NCBI RefSeq assembly: GCF_900091455.1
Contig: NZ_LT607412.1
Coordinates: 1,860,001 to 1,924,000, forward strand
Reading direction: 5' to 3'
Origin: Micromonospora coriariae
Lineage (GTDB): Bacteria > Actinomycetota > Actinomycetes > Mycobacteriales > Micromonosporaceae
Length of the DNA stretch: 64,000 bases
Position numbers and translations under genes: made by a program. Under the pieces are notes generated by a model, which saw nothing but the letters and a program-made list of their open reading frames with translations, searched no databases and was not told where the DNA came from. Each line of letters starts with the position of its first letter. Position 1 is the first letter of the stretch. Of this stretch, positions 23,906 through 34,540 are shown piece by piece.

Positions 23906-24865
23906 TCAGGACTCGCGCAGCGAGCGGCCGGTCTTGGTCAGGAAGACGTCGTCCAGGCTGGGCCGGTGCAGCTCGATCGAGCGCAGGTCGAGCCCGGCGT
24001 TGTCGAGTCTGCGCAGCACCTGCGGGATGGCGACGGCGCCCTCGTCCACGTAGAGGCGCAGGCCGCCCTCGTCGACGGTCTCCAGCTTGTTGACGTACGG
24101 CTCGCCGTCGAGCGACTGGGCTGCCTGCGGGGTGGCGGCCAGGTCGAGGCCGACCAGCACCACGTCGCCGGAGATCTCCCGCTTGAGCTCGGCCGGAGTG
24201 CCCTCGGCCACCACCTCGCCGTTGTCCATGATCGCGATCCGGTCGCAGAGCGCGTCGGCCTCGTCGAGATAGTGGGTGGTGATGAAGACGGTCATCCCGT
24301 CCCGGCGCAGCCGCCGGATCTCGTCCCACATGTGCGCACGGCTCTGGGGGTCGAGGCCGGTGGTCGGCTCGTCCAGGAAGACGATTTTCGGCTCGTGGAT
24401 GATGCCGAGCGCGATCTCCACCCGCCGGCGCTGGCCGCCGGAGTAGGTCTTGCACTTGCGGTCGGCGTACTCGGTGAGCTGGAAGGCGTCCAGGGCGCGG
24501 GCGGCGCGCCGCTGCGCGTCGGCCTTGCCGATGCCGTACATCCGGGCGTGCAGCACCAGCTCCTCGCGGGCGGTCGACTCGTCCCAGGTGCTGCCGCCCT
24601 GGGGGACGTAACCGATCCGGCGGCGCACCTCGGCCGGGTCCTTGCGCAGGTCCGCGCCGGCGATGGTGGCCTCGCCGCCGTCCGGCTCGATCAGCGTGGC
24701 GAGCATCCGCAGCGTGGTGGTCTTGCCGGCGCCGTTCGGGCCGAGGAAGCCGAAGATCTCGCCCTCGGCGACCTCAAGGTTGACGCCCCGCACGGCGTCC
24801 ACCGTCTTCGTCTCTCGACCCGCGCGGGAGCGGAACGACTTCCGCAGCCCCCTGGTCTCGATCAT
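23906..24865 (-). CDS. Daunorubicin-resistance-type ABC transporter ATPase
   Basis: A 319-residue nucleotide-binding subunit. Walker A is GPNGAGKTTTLR near residue 43, the Q-loop GYVPQGG near 85, signature YSGGQRRRVEIALG near 143, Walker B KIVFLDEPTTGLD near 163 and the H-switch TTHYLDEADALCDR near 197. The extra C-terminal domain (VYL-x, HRPSLDDVFLTKTGR) is the DrrA-type regulatory tail. AGGAG lies about 7 nt before ATG 24865. Transcription starts from a promoter overlapped by a PadR operator. Confidence 0.95.
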   Translation of the reverse strand: MIETRGLRKSFRSRAGRETKTVDAVRGVNLEVAEGEIFGFLGPNGAGKTTTLRMLATLIEPDGGEATIAGADLRKDPAEVRRRIGYVPQGGSTWDESTAREELVLHARMYGIGKADAQRRAARALDAFQLTEYADRKCKTYSGGQRRRVEIALGIIHEPKIVFLDEPTTGLDPQSRAHMWDEIRRLRRDGMTVFITTHYLDEADALCDRIAIMDNGEVVAEGTPAELKREISGDVVLVGLDLAATPQAAQSLDGEPYVNKLETVDEGGLRLYVDEGAVAIPQVLRRLDNAGLDLRSIELHRPSLDDVFLTKTGRSLRES

Positions 24866-24950
24866 CTCTGCTCCTGGTCGTCCGGGCCGGTCGCGCCGGC
24901 CGTCGAAGGGGACGACGCCGAACGGCGCACTCCCCCGCTGTGCCGTCAGC

Positions 24951-24980
24951 AGGCTAACGCGATATAGCTTTTTTAGTCAA
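24951..24980 (-). promoter_or_regulatory. Promoter of the ABC exporter operon
   Basis: On the minus strand, -35 TTGACT (24975-24980) and -10 TAGCCT (24951-24956) are separated by 18 bp. The -35 lies inside the PadR-type operator. Confidence 0.5.
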
Positions 24981-24989
24981 CGTTGATTA
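24974..24989. promoter_or_regulatory. PadR operator at the ABC exporter promoter
   Basis: TAGTCAACGTTGATTA is a 16-bp dyad with 14 of 16 positions symmetric. It overlaps the exporter -35 box and the last codon of padR, and it shares its half-sites with the site in front of padR. Confidence 0.6.
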
Positions 24990-25601
24990 TTTCGCGTCTG
25001 GCACGCCGTCGTTCCAGCCGGTCCAACCCTCCGCGTTCTCCAGTTCAGCAGGGAGGTACGACACACCGGATTCGATCCGGTCCGCGATCCGCTCGCACCA
25101 GCCCAACTCCGCCTCCGCCCGCTCGGACCAGAGTTCGAACAACCAGGCGACGTGCACCGGCTTGCTCTTGCGTATCCAGTCGGACTCCAGCGAGGCCCGC
25201 ATCGAGGCGACGCTGGCGCGCAGCAGGTTGGCCCGGTTACGCAGGGCCGCCGCCGCCTCGGAGCGGGGCAGCGCCGGCAGAAAGCCGAACGCCGCGGAGA
25301 ACGGGTCCAGCGGCTCGGACAAGCCCCACCAGAAGCCCCGCAGCAGGCCCTGGAACTCGTCCTCCCCCACCGGCGTCACCTCGTACGTGGTCCGGGCCGG
25401 ACGGGCACCGACCTGCTCGGTCGCGACGGCGCGGAGCAGACCTTCCTCGGTGAGCTTGCGCAGGGCGTGGTAGATCGAGCCGGGCTGCACGTTCGCCCAC
25501 TTGTCGGCACCCCAGCTCAGCAGCTCACGGCGTACGTCGTAGCCGTGCACGGGCTGCATCCACCGCACCAGACCGAGGATCATCAATCGAGTCGAAGACA
25601 C
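24987..25601 (-). CDS. PadR family transcriptional regulator
   Basis: A 204-residue repressor. The N-terminal winged helix contains ILGLVRWMQPVHGYDVRRELL (quoted part: LVRWMQPVHGYDVRREL), the GSIYHALRKLTEEGLL recognition/wing region near 42-57 and the RTTYEVTPVGEDEF wing. The C-terminal part is the Vir-type helical dimerisation domain, with many Trp. PadR regulators of this class bind a hydrophobic ligand and release the neighbouring exporter promoter. GTG 25601 is chosen because a TACGCT box ends 6 nt before it; ATG 25583 is the alternative. Operators of one sequence class lie at its own promoter and at that of the exporter. Confidence 0.9.
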   Translation of the reverse strand: MSSTRLMILGLVRWMQPVHGYDVRRELLSWGADKWANVQPGSIYHALRKLTEEGLLRAVATEQVGARPARTTYEVTPVGEDEFQGLLRGFWWGLSEPLDPFSAAFGFLPALPRSEAAAALRNRANLLRASVASMRASLESDWIRKSKPVHVAWLFELWSERAEAELGWCERIADRIESGVSYLPAELENAEGWTGWNDGVPDAK

Positions 25602-25607
25602 ACCACA

Positions 25608-25613
25608 AGCGTA
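25608..25613 (-). promoter_or_regulatory. -10 box (leaderless) of padR
   Basis: TACGCT on the minus strand ends 6 nt before GTG 25601, directly next to the padR operator. Confidence 0.5.
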
Positions 25614-25614
25614 A

Positions 25615-25630
25615 TAGCCAAGTTTGACTA
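25615..25630. promoter_or_regulatory. PadR operator at its own promoter
   Basis: TAGCCAAGTTTGACTA reads TAGTCAAACTTGGCTA on the other strand: the same TAGTCAA half-site and a TTGRYTA partner as at the exporter promoter, just upstream of the padR -10 box. This suggests autoregulation. Confidence 0.55.
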
Positions 25631-25734
25631 AACCGTGGCGGCACAGTGCGGCATCCCACACTGAGCGATCGTTAGGGTTCCCAGGGTGGCCGATACACTC
25701 CCCGTCAGTAACCTGCCCGGGAGGAGCCACGAAG

Positions 25735-27484
25735 GTGCGCAAGGTACTCATCGCCAACCGCGGCGAGATCGCCGTCCGCGTGATCCGGGCCTGCCGCGAC
25801 GCCGGCCTGGGCAGCGTCGCCGTGTACGCGGACTCCGACCGCGACGCCCTGCACGCCACGCTGGCGGACGAGGCGTACGCGCTCGGCGGGGACAGCGCGA
25901 CCGAGACGTACCTGCGCATCGACAAGCTGCTCGACGTGGCCGCCCGAGCCGGCGCCGACGCCGTGCACCCCGGCTACGGCTTCCTGTCCGAGAACGCCGA
26001 CTTCGCCCAGGCGGTCATCGACGCCGGGCTGACCTGGATCGGCCCCACCCCGCAGCGATCCGCGACCTGGGTGACAAGGTCACCGCCCGGCACATCGCCC
26101 AGCGCGCCGGCGCGCCGCTGGTCCCCGGCACCCCGGACCCGGTGGCCAGCCCGGACGAGGTGATGGCGTTCGCCGTCGACCACGGCCTGCCGGTCGCCAT
26201 CAAGGCCGCCTTCGGTGGTGGCGGGCGCGGGCTGAAGGTGGCCCGGACCATGGAGGAGATCCCCCAGCTGTTCGAGTCGGCCACCCGGGAGGCGGTCGCC
26301 GCGTTCGGCCGGGGCGAGTGCTTCGTCGAGCGCTACCTGGACCAGCCGCGGCACGTCGAGGCGCAGGTCCTCGCCGACCAGCACGGCAACGTGATCGTGG
26401 TGGGCACCCGGGACTGCTCGTTGCAGCGGCGGCACCAGAAGCTGGTCGAGGAGGCCCCCGCGCCGTTCCTCAGCGACGCCCAGCGGGCCCAGATCCACGA
26501 GAGTGCCAAGGCGATCTGCCGCGAGGCCGGGTACCACGGCGCCGGCACTGTGGAGTACCTGGTCGGCGTGGACGGCACGATCTCCTTCCTGGAGGTCAAC
26601 ACCCGGCTCCAGGTCGAGCACCCGGTCACCGAGGAGACCGCCGGCGTCGACCTGGTCCGCGAGCAGTTCCGGATCGCCGACGGCGAGAAGCTGCGCAGCA
26701 CCGAGGACCCGACGCCGCGCGGGCACTCGATCGAGTTCCGGATCAACGGCGAGGACCCGGGCCGCAACTTCCTGCCCGCCCCCGGCACCGTCACGGCCCT
26801 GCGGCTGCCCACCGGCCCCGGCGTCCGGGTGGACACCGGGATCTCGGCCGGCGACGTGATCGGCGGTAACTTCGACTCCCTGCTGGCCAAGGTGATCATC
26901 ACCGGTGAGACGCGAGCCGAGGCCCTCGAACGGGCCCGCCGCGCGCTGGACGAGATGGTGCTCGAGGGGATGGCCACCGCGCTGCCGTTCCACCGGCTGG
27001 TGGTGCGGGACGAGGCGTTCACCGCCGAGCCGTTCACCGTGCACACCCGGTGGATCGAGACGGAGTTCCACAACACCGTGTCGCCGTTCGCCGCCGCCGC
27101 CGGCGCCGCCGAGGCGCCGGCCGAGCGCGACACCGTGGTGGTCGAGGTGGGCGGCAAGCGGCTGGAGGTAAGCCTCCCCGCCGGCTTCGGCGGGGGTACG
27201 ACCACCGCGGCGCCCGCCTCCCGCAAGCCGACCCGGCGCGGTGGCGGAGCGAAGGCCGGCGCACCGGTCGGTGGCGACACGCTCGCCTCGCCGATGCAGG
27301 GCACGATCGTCAAGATCGCGGTGGCGGACGGCGACACCGTGGCCGAGGGCGACCTGGTGGTGGTGCTGGAGGCGATGAAGATGGAGCAGCCGCTGCACGC
27401 CCACAAGGCCGGTACGGTCAGCGGACTCTCCGCCGAGGTCGGCGCCGTTATCACCGCCGGCGCCCCCATCTGCACCATCGCCTG

Positions 27485-27485
<1 letters not shown>
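25735..27485 (+). pseudogene. accA: Acyl-CoA carboxylase alpha subunit (biotin carboxylase + BCCP), frameshifted
   Basis: Together the two frames encode a ~583-residue biotin carboxylase fused to a biotin carrier domain, partner of the beta and epsilon subunits in this window. The first frame (GTG 25735, GGGAGGAG site upstream) gives [19 protein letters not shown] to WIGPTPQ and would stop at 26163. The second frame resumes with [18 protein letters not shown] and runs to 27485, carrying the ATP-grasp loop [27 protein letters not shown] and the biotinyl motif EAMKMEQ. One G appears missing between 26055 and 26056 (CAG-CGATC where CAGGCGATC would restore the frame). It is either a real null mutation or a sequencing error; the rest is well preserved. 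Confidence 0.8.
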
Positions 27486-29061
<1,576 letters not shown>

Positions 29062-29127
29062 GCCTTGCGGGCGGCAGCTCGCTCAGCGCGATCGGGCGGC
29101 GCTGCCGTACCCCTTGTTCTGGCTCCT

Positions 29128-29706
29128 TTACCTGTCGCCAAGGTCGGCTCGGCGGAAGAGCCGGCTCACCACCGCGCGGGCCGCCTCGCGTGGGTCGTCG
29201 CCGACCCGGGGCGGCAGCGCGCCGGCGAGCCACAGGGTGGCGAAGCCGTGCACGATCGACCAGGCGGCGAGTGCGTCCCGCTCGGGGTCGGCGCCGGGGT
29301 CGTTGGCCGGTAGGGCGGTCACGCCGGAACGGAGCGCGGCGCCCGAGCGTCCCCGGGCGGCGACCAGCTCGGCGTCGTCGGCCCGGTAGAGCTCGGGCCG
29401 GAACATCACCTCGAAGTGCGCGCGGTGCCGGACGGCGAAGTCGACGTACGCGACACCGGCGTCCAACAGGTTGTCGGGCGCGCTCAGCTTCTGCGCCAAC
29501 AGGTCGAAGCCCTGGGCGGCCAGCGCGGTGAGCAACCCGGCCTTGTCGCCGAAGTGGTGGGCGGGCGCGGCGTGCGAGACGCCGGCTCGGCGGGCCAGGT
29601 CGCGCAGGCTCAGCGCGGCCGGTCCCACCTCCTCGATCGCTTCCACCGCGGCGGCGAGCAGGGCGTTGCGTAGGTCGCCGTGGTGGTAGGCGCGCGTTCC
29701 GGTCAT
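29128..29706 (-). CDS. TetR family transcriptional regulator
   Basis: A 192-residue repressor with the N-terminal helix-turn-helix YHHGDLRNALLAAAVEAIEE and LSLRDLARRAGVSHAAPAHHFGDKAGLLTAL (parts quoted; HTH about residues 32-50). The C-terminal domain has the WSIVHGFATLWLAG stretch of the WHG (TetR_C_13) type. It is divergent from a DoxX gene, and the 81-bp gap between them holds two near-identical CTTG-N7-CAAG dyads, so it should repress both itself and doxX. The ligand is unknown. Confidence 0.9.
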   Translation of the reverse strand: MTGTRAYHHGDLRNALLAAAVEAIEEVGPAALSLRDLARRAGVSHAAPAHHFGDKAGLLTALAAQGFDLLAQKLSAPDNLLDAGVAYVDFAVRHRAHFEVMFRPELYRADDAELVAARGRSGAALRSGVTALPANDPGADPERDALAAWSIVHGFATLWLAGALPPRVGDDPREAARAVVSRLFRRADLGDR

Positions 29707-29717
29707 GCCCGAATCCT

Positions 29718-29736
29718 ATCTTGCCATTGACAAGAT
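29718..29736. promoter_or_regulatory. TetR operator 1
   Basis: ATCTTGCCATTGACAAGAT: perfect 6-bp half-sites (ATCTTG/CAAGAT) around a 7-bp centre, 12 bp before the tetR start. Confidence 0.65.
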
Positions 29737-29752
29737 GCCACTCATCGAGGCA

Positions 29753-29771
29753 ATCTTGCCACTGACAAGTT
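29753..29771. promoter_or_regulatory. TetR operator 2
   Basis: ATCTTGCCACTGACAAGTT repeats operator 1 with two changes, 35 bp away (centre to centre) and 17 bp before the doxX start. Confidence 0.65.
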
Positions 29772-29787
29772 CACGAGGAGGATTCCG

Positions 29788-30234
29788 ATGGCACCCCTGA
29801 TCGCCCTGCTGGTCGGCACCGCACTGGCCCGTCTGACCGGCTTCGCCGGCGTCGCCGCGCTGGACGGCTGGCACCCCGCACTACGGGTCGGCCTGGCCCT
29901 GATGTTCACGCTGACCGCCGTGGCGCACTTCGCCGGCCAGCGCCGCACCGGCCTGATCGCGATGGTCCCGCCCGGCCTGCCCCGCCCGGAGCTACTGGTC
30001 ACCGTCACCGGCGTGCTGGAACTGGTCGGCGCGGTCGGCCTGCTGATTCCGGCGACCGCCCGCCTCGCCGCCGTCGGGCTCGGCCTGCTGATGCTCGCGA
30101 TGTTCCCGGCCAACGTCTCGGCCGCCCGCCGGAAGTTGACCCTGGCCGGGCAACCGGTCACCCCGCTCGTCCAGCGCACCGCTCTGCAGATCGTGTTCGT
30201 AGCCACTGCTGCGGCTATTTCGTTTGGCCCCTGA
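29788..30234 (+). CDS. DoxX family membrane protein
   Basis: A 148-residue protein with four hydrophobic helices (about 3-24, 36-54, 73-95, 97-115 and a last one at 126-145 counting the C-terminal stretch). The DoxX features MFTLTAVAHFAGQRR and VLELVGAVGLLIPATARLAA are visible. DoxX proteins sit in the membrane and have been linked to redox or quinone-related processes, but no reaction is assigned here. GAGGAGG lies about 6 nt before ATG 29788. It is controlled with the divergent TetR gene by the double operator. Confidence 0.85.
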   Translation: MAPLIALLVGTALARLTGFAGVAALDGWHPALRVGLALMFTLTAVAHFAGQRRTGLIAMVPPGLPRPELLVTVTGVLELVGAVGLLIPATARLAAVGLGLLMLAMFPANVSAARRKLTLAGQPVTPLVQRTALQIVFVATAAAISFGP

Positions 30235-30244
30235 CTATCAGGGG
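30228..30244. promoter_or_regulatory. Palindrome at marR promoter (candidate operator)
   Basis: CCCCTGA-CTA-TCAGGGG is a perfect 7-3-7 dyad ending 2 bp before the TAACCT -10 box of marR, where a bound MarR dimer would block RNA polymerase. It also spans the doxX stop and could act as its terminator. Confidence 0.5.
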
Positions 30245-30246
30245 GC

Positions 30247-30252
30247 TAACCT
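30247..30252 (+). promoter_or_regulatory. -10 box (leaderless) of marR
   Basis: TAACCT ends 7 nt before GTG 30260. Confidence 0.55.
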
Positions 30253-30259
30253 ACTTGCC

Positions 30260-30742
30260 GTGGAACTCGTCACCTTGAAGGATGTGCCGCTCGGCCGGCT
30301 ACTGGTCGTGGCCGGGCACCTCGTCGGGCAGCGGTGGAACCGCTACCTCGCCGAGGAGCACGGCCTCACCCAGGCCGGCATGGTGACCCTGATGACGCTC
30401 GCCCGGCACGGCGAACTGCCCCACCGCGAGGTCGCCGAGAAGGGCTTCGTACGCCCGGCGACCCTGACCGGCATCGTGGACACACTGGCCCGCGAGGGGC
30501 TGGTCGAGCGGCAGCGCGACGACAGCGACCGACGCAGCGTCCGGCTGGCCATCACCCCCGCCGGGCGGGAGCGGGTGGCTGCGCTCACCACGCTGATGCA
30601 CTCCGGAAGGCCGCTCACCTCGGTCGACGCCGAGCCGGCGAAGGCGCAGGTGATCCGTGACTTCCTGCTCGAGGTCATCGGCAGCGGGGACGACCCGCGG
30701 ATGACCGGACGCCCTACCGAACCGAAGGATCCGGCGTGCTGA
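30260..30742 (+). CDS. MarR family transcriptional regulator
   Basis: A 160-residue repressor. The winged helix includes HGLTQAGMVTLMTLARHGELPHREVAEKG (HTH ~42-70) and the wing LVERQRDDSDRRSVRLAITPAGRER (quoted parts: RQRDDSDRRSVRL, TPAGRER), the standard DxR wing. It overlaps the first exporter gene by 7 bp and clearly belongs to its operon. GTG 30260 is favoured by the leaderless -10 box and by the homology start; the upstream ATG 30224 would cross the palindrome. It probably represses its own operon and responds to a drug-like ligand. Confidence 0.9.
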   Translation: MELVTLKDVPLGRLLVVAGHLVGQRWNRYLAEEHGLTQAGMVTLMTLARHGELPHREVAEKGFVRPATLTGIVDTLAREGLVERQRDDSDRRSVRLAITPAGRERVAALTTLMHSGRPLTSVDAEPAKAQVIRDFLLEVIGSGDDPRMTGRPTEPKDPAC

Positions 30743-32469
30743 TCCGACTGTTGCGCAACCAGTTGCGCACCTACCAACGACCGCTGCTGGCGGTGGTGCT
30801 GCTCCAGTTCGTGGGCACCATGGCCTCGCTCTACCTGCCCAGCCTCAACGCGGACATCATCGACCAGGGCGTGGCCCGGGGCGACACCGACTACATCGTG
30901 CGCACCGGCGGCTGGATGCTGCTGGTCAGCCTCATCCAGATCATCTGCTCGATCGCCGCGGTCTACCTGGGCGCGCGGATCGCGATGGGCTTCGGCCGAG
31001 ACGTCCGCGCAAGCCTGTTCGGGCACGTCAACCGCTTCTCCGCCCGCGAGGTGGCCCGGTTCGGCGCACCATCGCTGATCACCCGCAACACGAACGACGT
31101 GCAACAGGTGCAGATGCTCGTGCTGATGAGCTGCACCATGCTTGTCGCCGCTCCGATCATGAGCGTGGGCGGTGTGGTGATGGCGCTCCGGGAGGATCTC
31201 GGGCTCTCCTGGCTGATGCTGGTCAGCGTGCCGGTGCTGGCCGTCGCGCTCAGCATGATCATCCGCCGGATGGTGCCGGGCTTCCGGCTGATGCAGACCC
31301 GGATCGACACGGTCAACCGGGTGCTGCGCGAGCAGATCACCGGCATCCGGGTGGTCCGCGCCTTCGTCCGCGAGCCGTACGAGACGGACCGCTTCGGCGT
31401 CGCCAACGCCGACCTGACCGCTACCGCGCTGCGTACCGGCCGACTGCTGGCGCTGATCTTCCCGGTGGTCATGCTGGTGCTGAACGTCTCCAGCGTGGCG
31501 GTGCTCTGGTTCGGCGCGCAGCGGGTGGACTCCGGCGCCATCCAGGTCGGCGCGCTCACCGCCTTCCTCCAGTACCTGATGCAGATCCTGATGGCAGTGA
31601 TGATGGCCACCTTCATGCTGATGATGGTGCCCCGGGCCGCGGTCTGCGCCGAGCGGATCGTCGAGGTGCTGGACACCGACTCCTCTGTGGTTCCCGCAGC
31701 CGAGCCGGTCGCCGAGCCGCCCACCAGGGCCGAGCTGGAGCTGCGCGGGGTGCGCTTCCAGTACCCGGGCGCGGTCGAGCCGGTGTTGCGGGACGTCTCC
31801 TTCCGGGCGACCCCCGGCACCACCACCGCGATCATCGGCAGCACCGGTGCGGGCAAGACCACCCTGCTGTCACTCATTCCCCGCCTGGTCGACGTCACCG
31901 CCGGCGCGGTGCTGGTCGACGGCGTGGACGTGCGGGAACTGGCGCCCGACGAGCTGTGGCGGCGCATCGGCCTGGTGCCGCAGCGTCCGTACCTGTTCAC
32001 CGGCACGGTCGCCAGCAACCTGCGCTACGGCAACCCGGACGCCACCGACGAGGAGCTGTGGCGGGCCCTGGAGATCGCCCAGGCCCGCGACTTCGTGGCC
32101 CAGATGCCCGGCGGGCTGGAAGCGCCGATCGCCCAGGGTGGCAGCACCGTCTCCGGCGGGCAGCGCCAACGCCTGGCCATCGCGCGGGCCCTGGTCCGGC
32201 AGCCGGAGATCTACCTTTTCGACGACTCGTTCTCCGCGCTCGACCTCGGCACCGACGCGCGGCTGCGGGCGGCACTGCGGCCGGTCACCGCGCAGTCCGC
32301 AGTGGTGATCGTGGCCCAGCGGGTCTCCACGATCGTCGACGCCGACCAGATCATCGTGCTTGAGGACGGGGGGGTCGTCGGAGTGGGACGACACGAGGAG
32401 TTGCTGGAGAGCTGCCCGACGTACGCCGAGATCGTGGCCTCCCAGCAGACGGCGGAGGTGCCGGCATGA
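30736..32469 (+). CDS. Heterodimeric ABC exporter, subunit with degenerate ATP site
   Basis: A 577-residue half-transporter: six-helix membrane domain (~15-310) and nucleotide-binding domain (~335-577). Walker A is [12 protein letters not shown], signature [15 protein letters not shown] and Walker [13 protein letters not shown]. The catalytic Glu after Walker B is Asp here (FDD instead of LDE), the hallmark of the inactive half of BmrC/D- and TM287/288-type multidrug exporters. GTG 30736 overlaps marR by 7 bp, and the partner gene starts within its stop (ATGA). The substrate is unknown; multidrug efflux is inferred from the family and MarR control. Confidence 0.93.
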   Translation: MLIRLLRNQLRTYQRPLLAVVLLQFVGTMASLYLPSLNADIIDQGVARGDTDYIVRTGGWMLLVSLIQIICSIAAVYLGARIAMGFGRDVRASLFGHVNRFSAREVARFGAPSLITRNTNDVQQVQMLVLMSCTMLVAAPIMSVGGVVMALREDLGLSWLMLVSVPVLAVALSMIIRRMVPGFRLMQTRIDTVNRVLREQITGIRVVRAFVREPYETDRFGVANADLTATALRTGRLLALIFPVVMLVLNVSSVAVLWFGAQRVDSGAIQVGALTAFLQYLMQILMAVMMATFMLMMVPRAAVCAERIVEVLDTDSSVVPAAEPVAEPPTRAELELRGVRFQYPGAVEPVLRDVSFRATPGTTTAIIGSTGAGKTTLLSLIPRLVDVTAGAVLVDGVDVRELAPDELWRRIGLVPQRPYLFTGTVASNLRYGNPDATDEELWRALEIAQARDFVAQMPGGLEAPIAQGGSTVSGGQRQRLAIARALVRQPEIYLFDDSFSALDLGTDARLRAALRPVTAQSAVVIVAQRVSTIVDADQIIVLEDGGVVGVGRHEELLESCPTYAEIVASQQTAEVPA

Positions 32470-34481
32470 GCGAGCCCGACGCGCCGCGGACCGCGTCCGT
32501 ACCCACGCAGAAGCCGGCCGGCGACGGGCCGACGCCGAAGCGGCTGCCCCCCGGCCGCCAGGGCGGCGGGCCACCGTGGGCGGGCGCCGGGATGCCCGCC
32601 GAGAAGTCGATGAACTTCGGGCCGTCCGCCCGGCGGCTGCTCGGCCGGCTGCGCCCGCACCGGCTGCACCTGGCCGCCATCATCACCCTGGCCGTGGTGA
32701 GCGTCGGGTTCAGCGTGGCCGGACCGAAGATCCTCGGCCACGCCACCGACCTGATCTTCAACGGGGTGATCGGCCGGCAACTGCCGGCGGGCACCAGCGC
32801 CGAGCAGGCCGTCGCCGCGGCCCGGGCCAGCGGCAACGACAGCTTCGCCGACATGCTGGCCCGGATGGACGTGGTGCCCGGCGTGGGCATCGACTTCAGC
32901 GCCCTGAGCCGGGTTCTGCTGCTGGCGCTCGGGCTCTACCTGGCCGCGAGCGTGCTGTCGTGGTGGCAGGGCTGGCTGCTCAACGGGGTTGTCCAGCGCA
33001 CCGTGCTGCGGCTGCGCGCCGAGGTGGAGGAGAAGCTCAACCGGCTGCCGTTGCCGTACTTCGACCGGCAACCCCGGGGTGAGCTGCTCAGCCGGGTCAC
33101 CAACGACATCGACAACATCTCGACCAGCCTCCAGCAGACGCTCAGCCAGCTGCTCACCTCGCTGCTGACCGTCATCGGCGTGCTGGCCGTGATGTTCTGG
33201 ATCTCGCCGCTGCTCGCCCTGGTGGCCCTGGTCGCGGTGCCACTGTCGGTGCTGGTCACCCAGCGCATCGCCAAGCGTTCGCAGAAGCAGTTCATCGCGC
33301 AGTGGAAGCACACCGGCGAGCTGAACGGCCAGATCGAGGAGGCCTACACCGGTCACGAGCTGGTCAAGGTCTTCGGCCGGCAGCGCGAGGTGGAGGCCGC
33401 CTTCAACGCCAAGAACGAGGAGCTGTTCCGGGCCAGCTTCGGCGCCCAGTTCATCTCCGGGATCATCATGCCGTCGATGATGTTCATCGGAAACCTGAGC
33501 TACGTGGCGATCGCGGTGGTCGGCGGGCTGCGGGTGGCTTCCGGGACGATGAGCCTCGGCGACGTGCAGGCGTTCATCCAGTACTCCCGCCAGTTCACCC
33601 AGCCGCTCACCCAGCTCGCCTCGATGGCCAACCTGCTCCAGTCCGGAGTGGCCTCGGCCGAGCGGGTCTTCGCGGTCCTAGACGCCGACGAGCAGAGCCC
33701 CGACCCGGTTCAGCCCGCCCGGGTCACCGACCCGCACGGTCGCGTCGAGTTCGAGCACGTCTCGTTCCGGTACGAGCCGGACAAGCCGCTGATCGACGAC
33801 CTGTCGCTGGTCGCCGAGCCAGGGCACACGGTGGCCATCGTCGGCCCGACCGGGGCCGGCAAGACCACACTGGTCAACCTGGTGATGCGGTTCTACGAGC
33901 TGGACGCCGGCCGGATCACCCTGGACGGCGTGGACATCACCACCATGCGCCGCGACGATCTGCGCGGTCGGATCGGCATGGTGCTCCAGGACACCTGGCT
34001 CTTCGGCGGCACCATCCGCGACAACATCGCGTACGGCCGGCCGGACGCGACTGAGGAGGAGATCCTCGCCGCGGCCCGGGCCACCTTCGTGGACCGGTTC
34101 GTGCGCAGCCTGCCGGACGGCTACGACACGGTCATCGACGAGGAGGGCAGCAACGTCAGCGCCGGGGAGAAGCAGCTCATCACCATCGCCCGGGCGTTCC
34201 TCGCCGAGCCGTCCCTGCTGATCCTGGACGAGGCGACCAGCTCGGTGGACACCCGCACCGAGGTGCTGCTCCAGCGCGCGATGGCCGCGCTGCGTTCGGA
34301 CCGGACCAGCTTCGTCATCGCGCACCGGCTTTCCACCATCCGCGACGCCGACCTGATCCTGATGATGGAGAACGGCCGCATCGTCGAGCAGGGCACCCAC
34401 GAGCAGCTGCTAACCGCCCGCGGCCCCTACCACCACCTCTACCGCTCCCAGTTCACCGCCGCCCAGCCCGCGTCGATCTAG
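32466..34481 (+). CDS. Heterodimeric ABC exporter, catalytic subunit
   Basis: A 671-residue half-transporter with a ~55-residue Pro/Gly-rich N-terminal extension, a membrane domain (~60-385) and a nucleotide-binding domain (~415-655). Walker A is [13 protein letters not shown] and Walker [13 protein letters not shown], with the catalytic Glu intact. Its signature is [15 protein letters not shown], deviating from LSGGQ. Since each ATP site pairs one subunit's Walker motifs with the other's signature, both deviations fall in the same site, as in known asymmetric exporters. Its TAG stop lies inside the left arm of a 17-bp terminator. Confidence 0.93.
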   Translation: MSEPDAPRTASVPTQKPAGDGPTPKRLPPGRQGGGPPWAGAGMPAEKSMNFGPSARRLLGRLRPHRLHLAAIITLAVVSVGFSVAGPKILGHATDLIFNGVIGRQLPAGTSAEQAVAAARASGNDSFADMLARMDVVPGVGIDFSALSRVLLLALGLYLAASVLSWWQGWLLNGVVQRTVLRLRAEVEEKLNRLPLPYFDRQPRGELLSRVTNDIDNISTSLQQTLSQLLTSLLTVIGVLAVMFWISPLLALVALVAVPLSVLVTQRIAKRSQKQFIAQWKHTGELNGQIEEAYTGHELVKVFGRQREVEAAFNAKNEELFRASFGAQFISGIIMPSMMFIGNLSYVAIAVVGGLRVASGTMSLGDVQAFIQYSRQFTQPLTQLASMANLLQSGVASAERVFAVLDADEQSPDPVQPARVTDPHGRVEFEHVSFRYEPDKPLIDDLSLVAEPGHTVAIVGPTGAGKTTLVNLVMRFYELDAGRITLDGVDITTMRRDDLRGRIGMVLQDTWLFGGTIRDNIAYGRPDATEEEILAAARATFVDRFVRSLPDGYDTVIDEEGSNVSAGEKQLITIARAFLAEPSLLILDEATSSVDTRTEVLLQRAMAALRSDRTSFVIAHRLSTIRDADLILMMENGRIVEQGTHEQLLTARGPYHHLYRSQFTAAQPASI

Positions 34482-34531
34482 GGCGAATCGTCGTGAACGG
34501 AGATCCACTCACAGCGATTCGCCCTAGATCG
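34474..34531. terminator. Perfect 17-bp inverted-repeat terminator
   Basis: CGATCTAGGGCGAATCG (34474-34490) and CGATTCGCCCTAGATCG (34515-34531) are exactly complementary, with a 24-nt loop. The left arm includes the exporter's stop codon, and the right arm ends 9 bp before the end of the convergent ThrRS-like gene. Confidence 0.8.
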
Positions 34532-34540
34532 GCGGGTGGG

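Noticed and set aside
23133..25601. Antibiotic biosynthetic cluster around the DrrAB-type exporter and O-methyltransferase
   Set aside because: No polyketide synthase, NRPS or other core enzyme is in the window; neighbours are housekeeping genes.
25686..26055. Continuous open frame 25686-27485 as an intact carboxylase gene
   Set aside because: Before 26056 this frame reads Arg/Gly-rich nonsense, whereas the neighbouring frame encodes the conserved biotin-carboxylase N-terminus; hence a frameshift, not a long intact gene.
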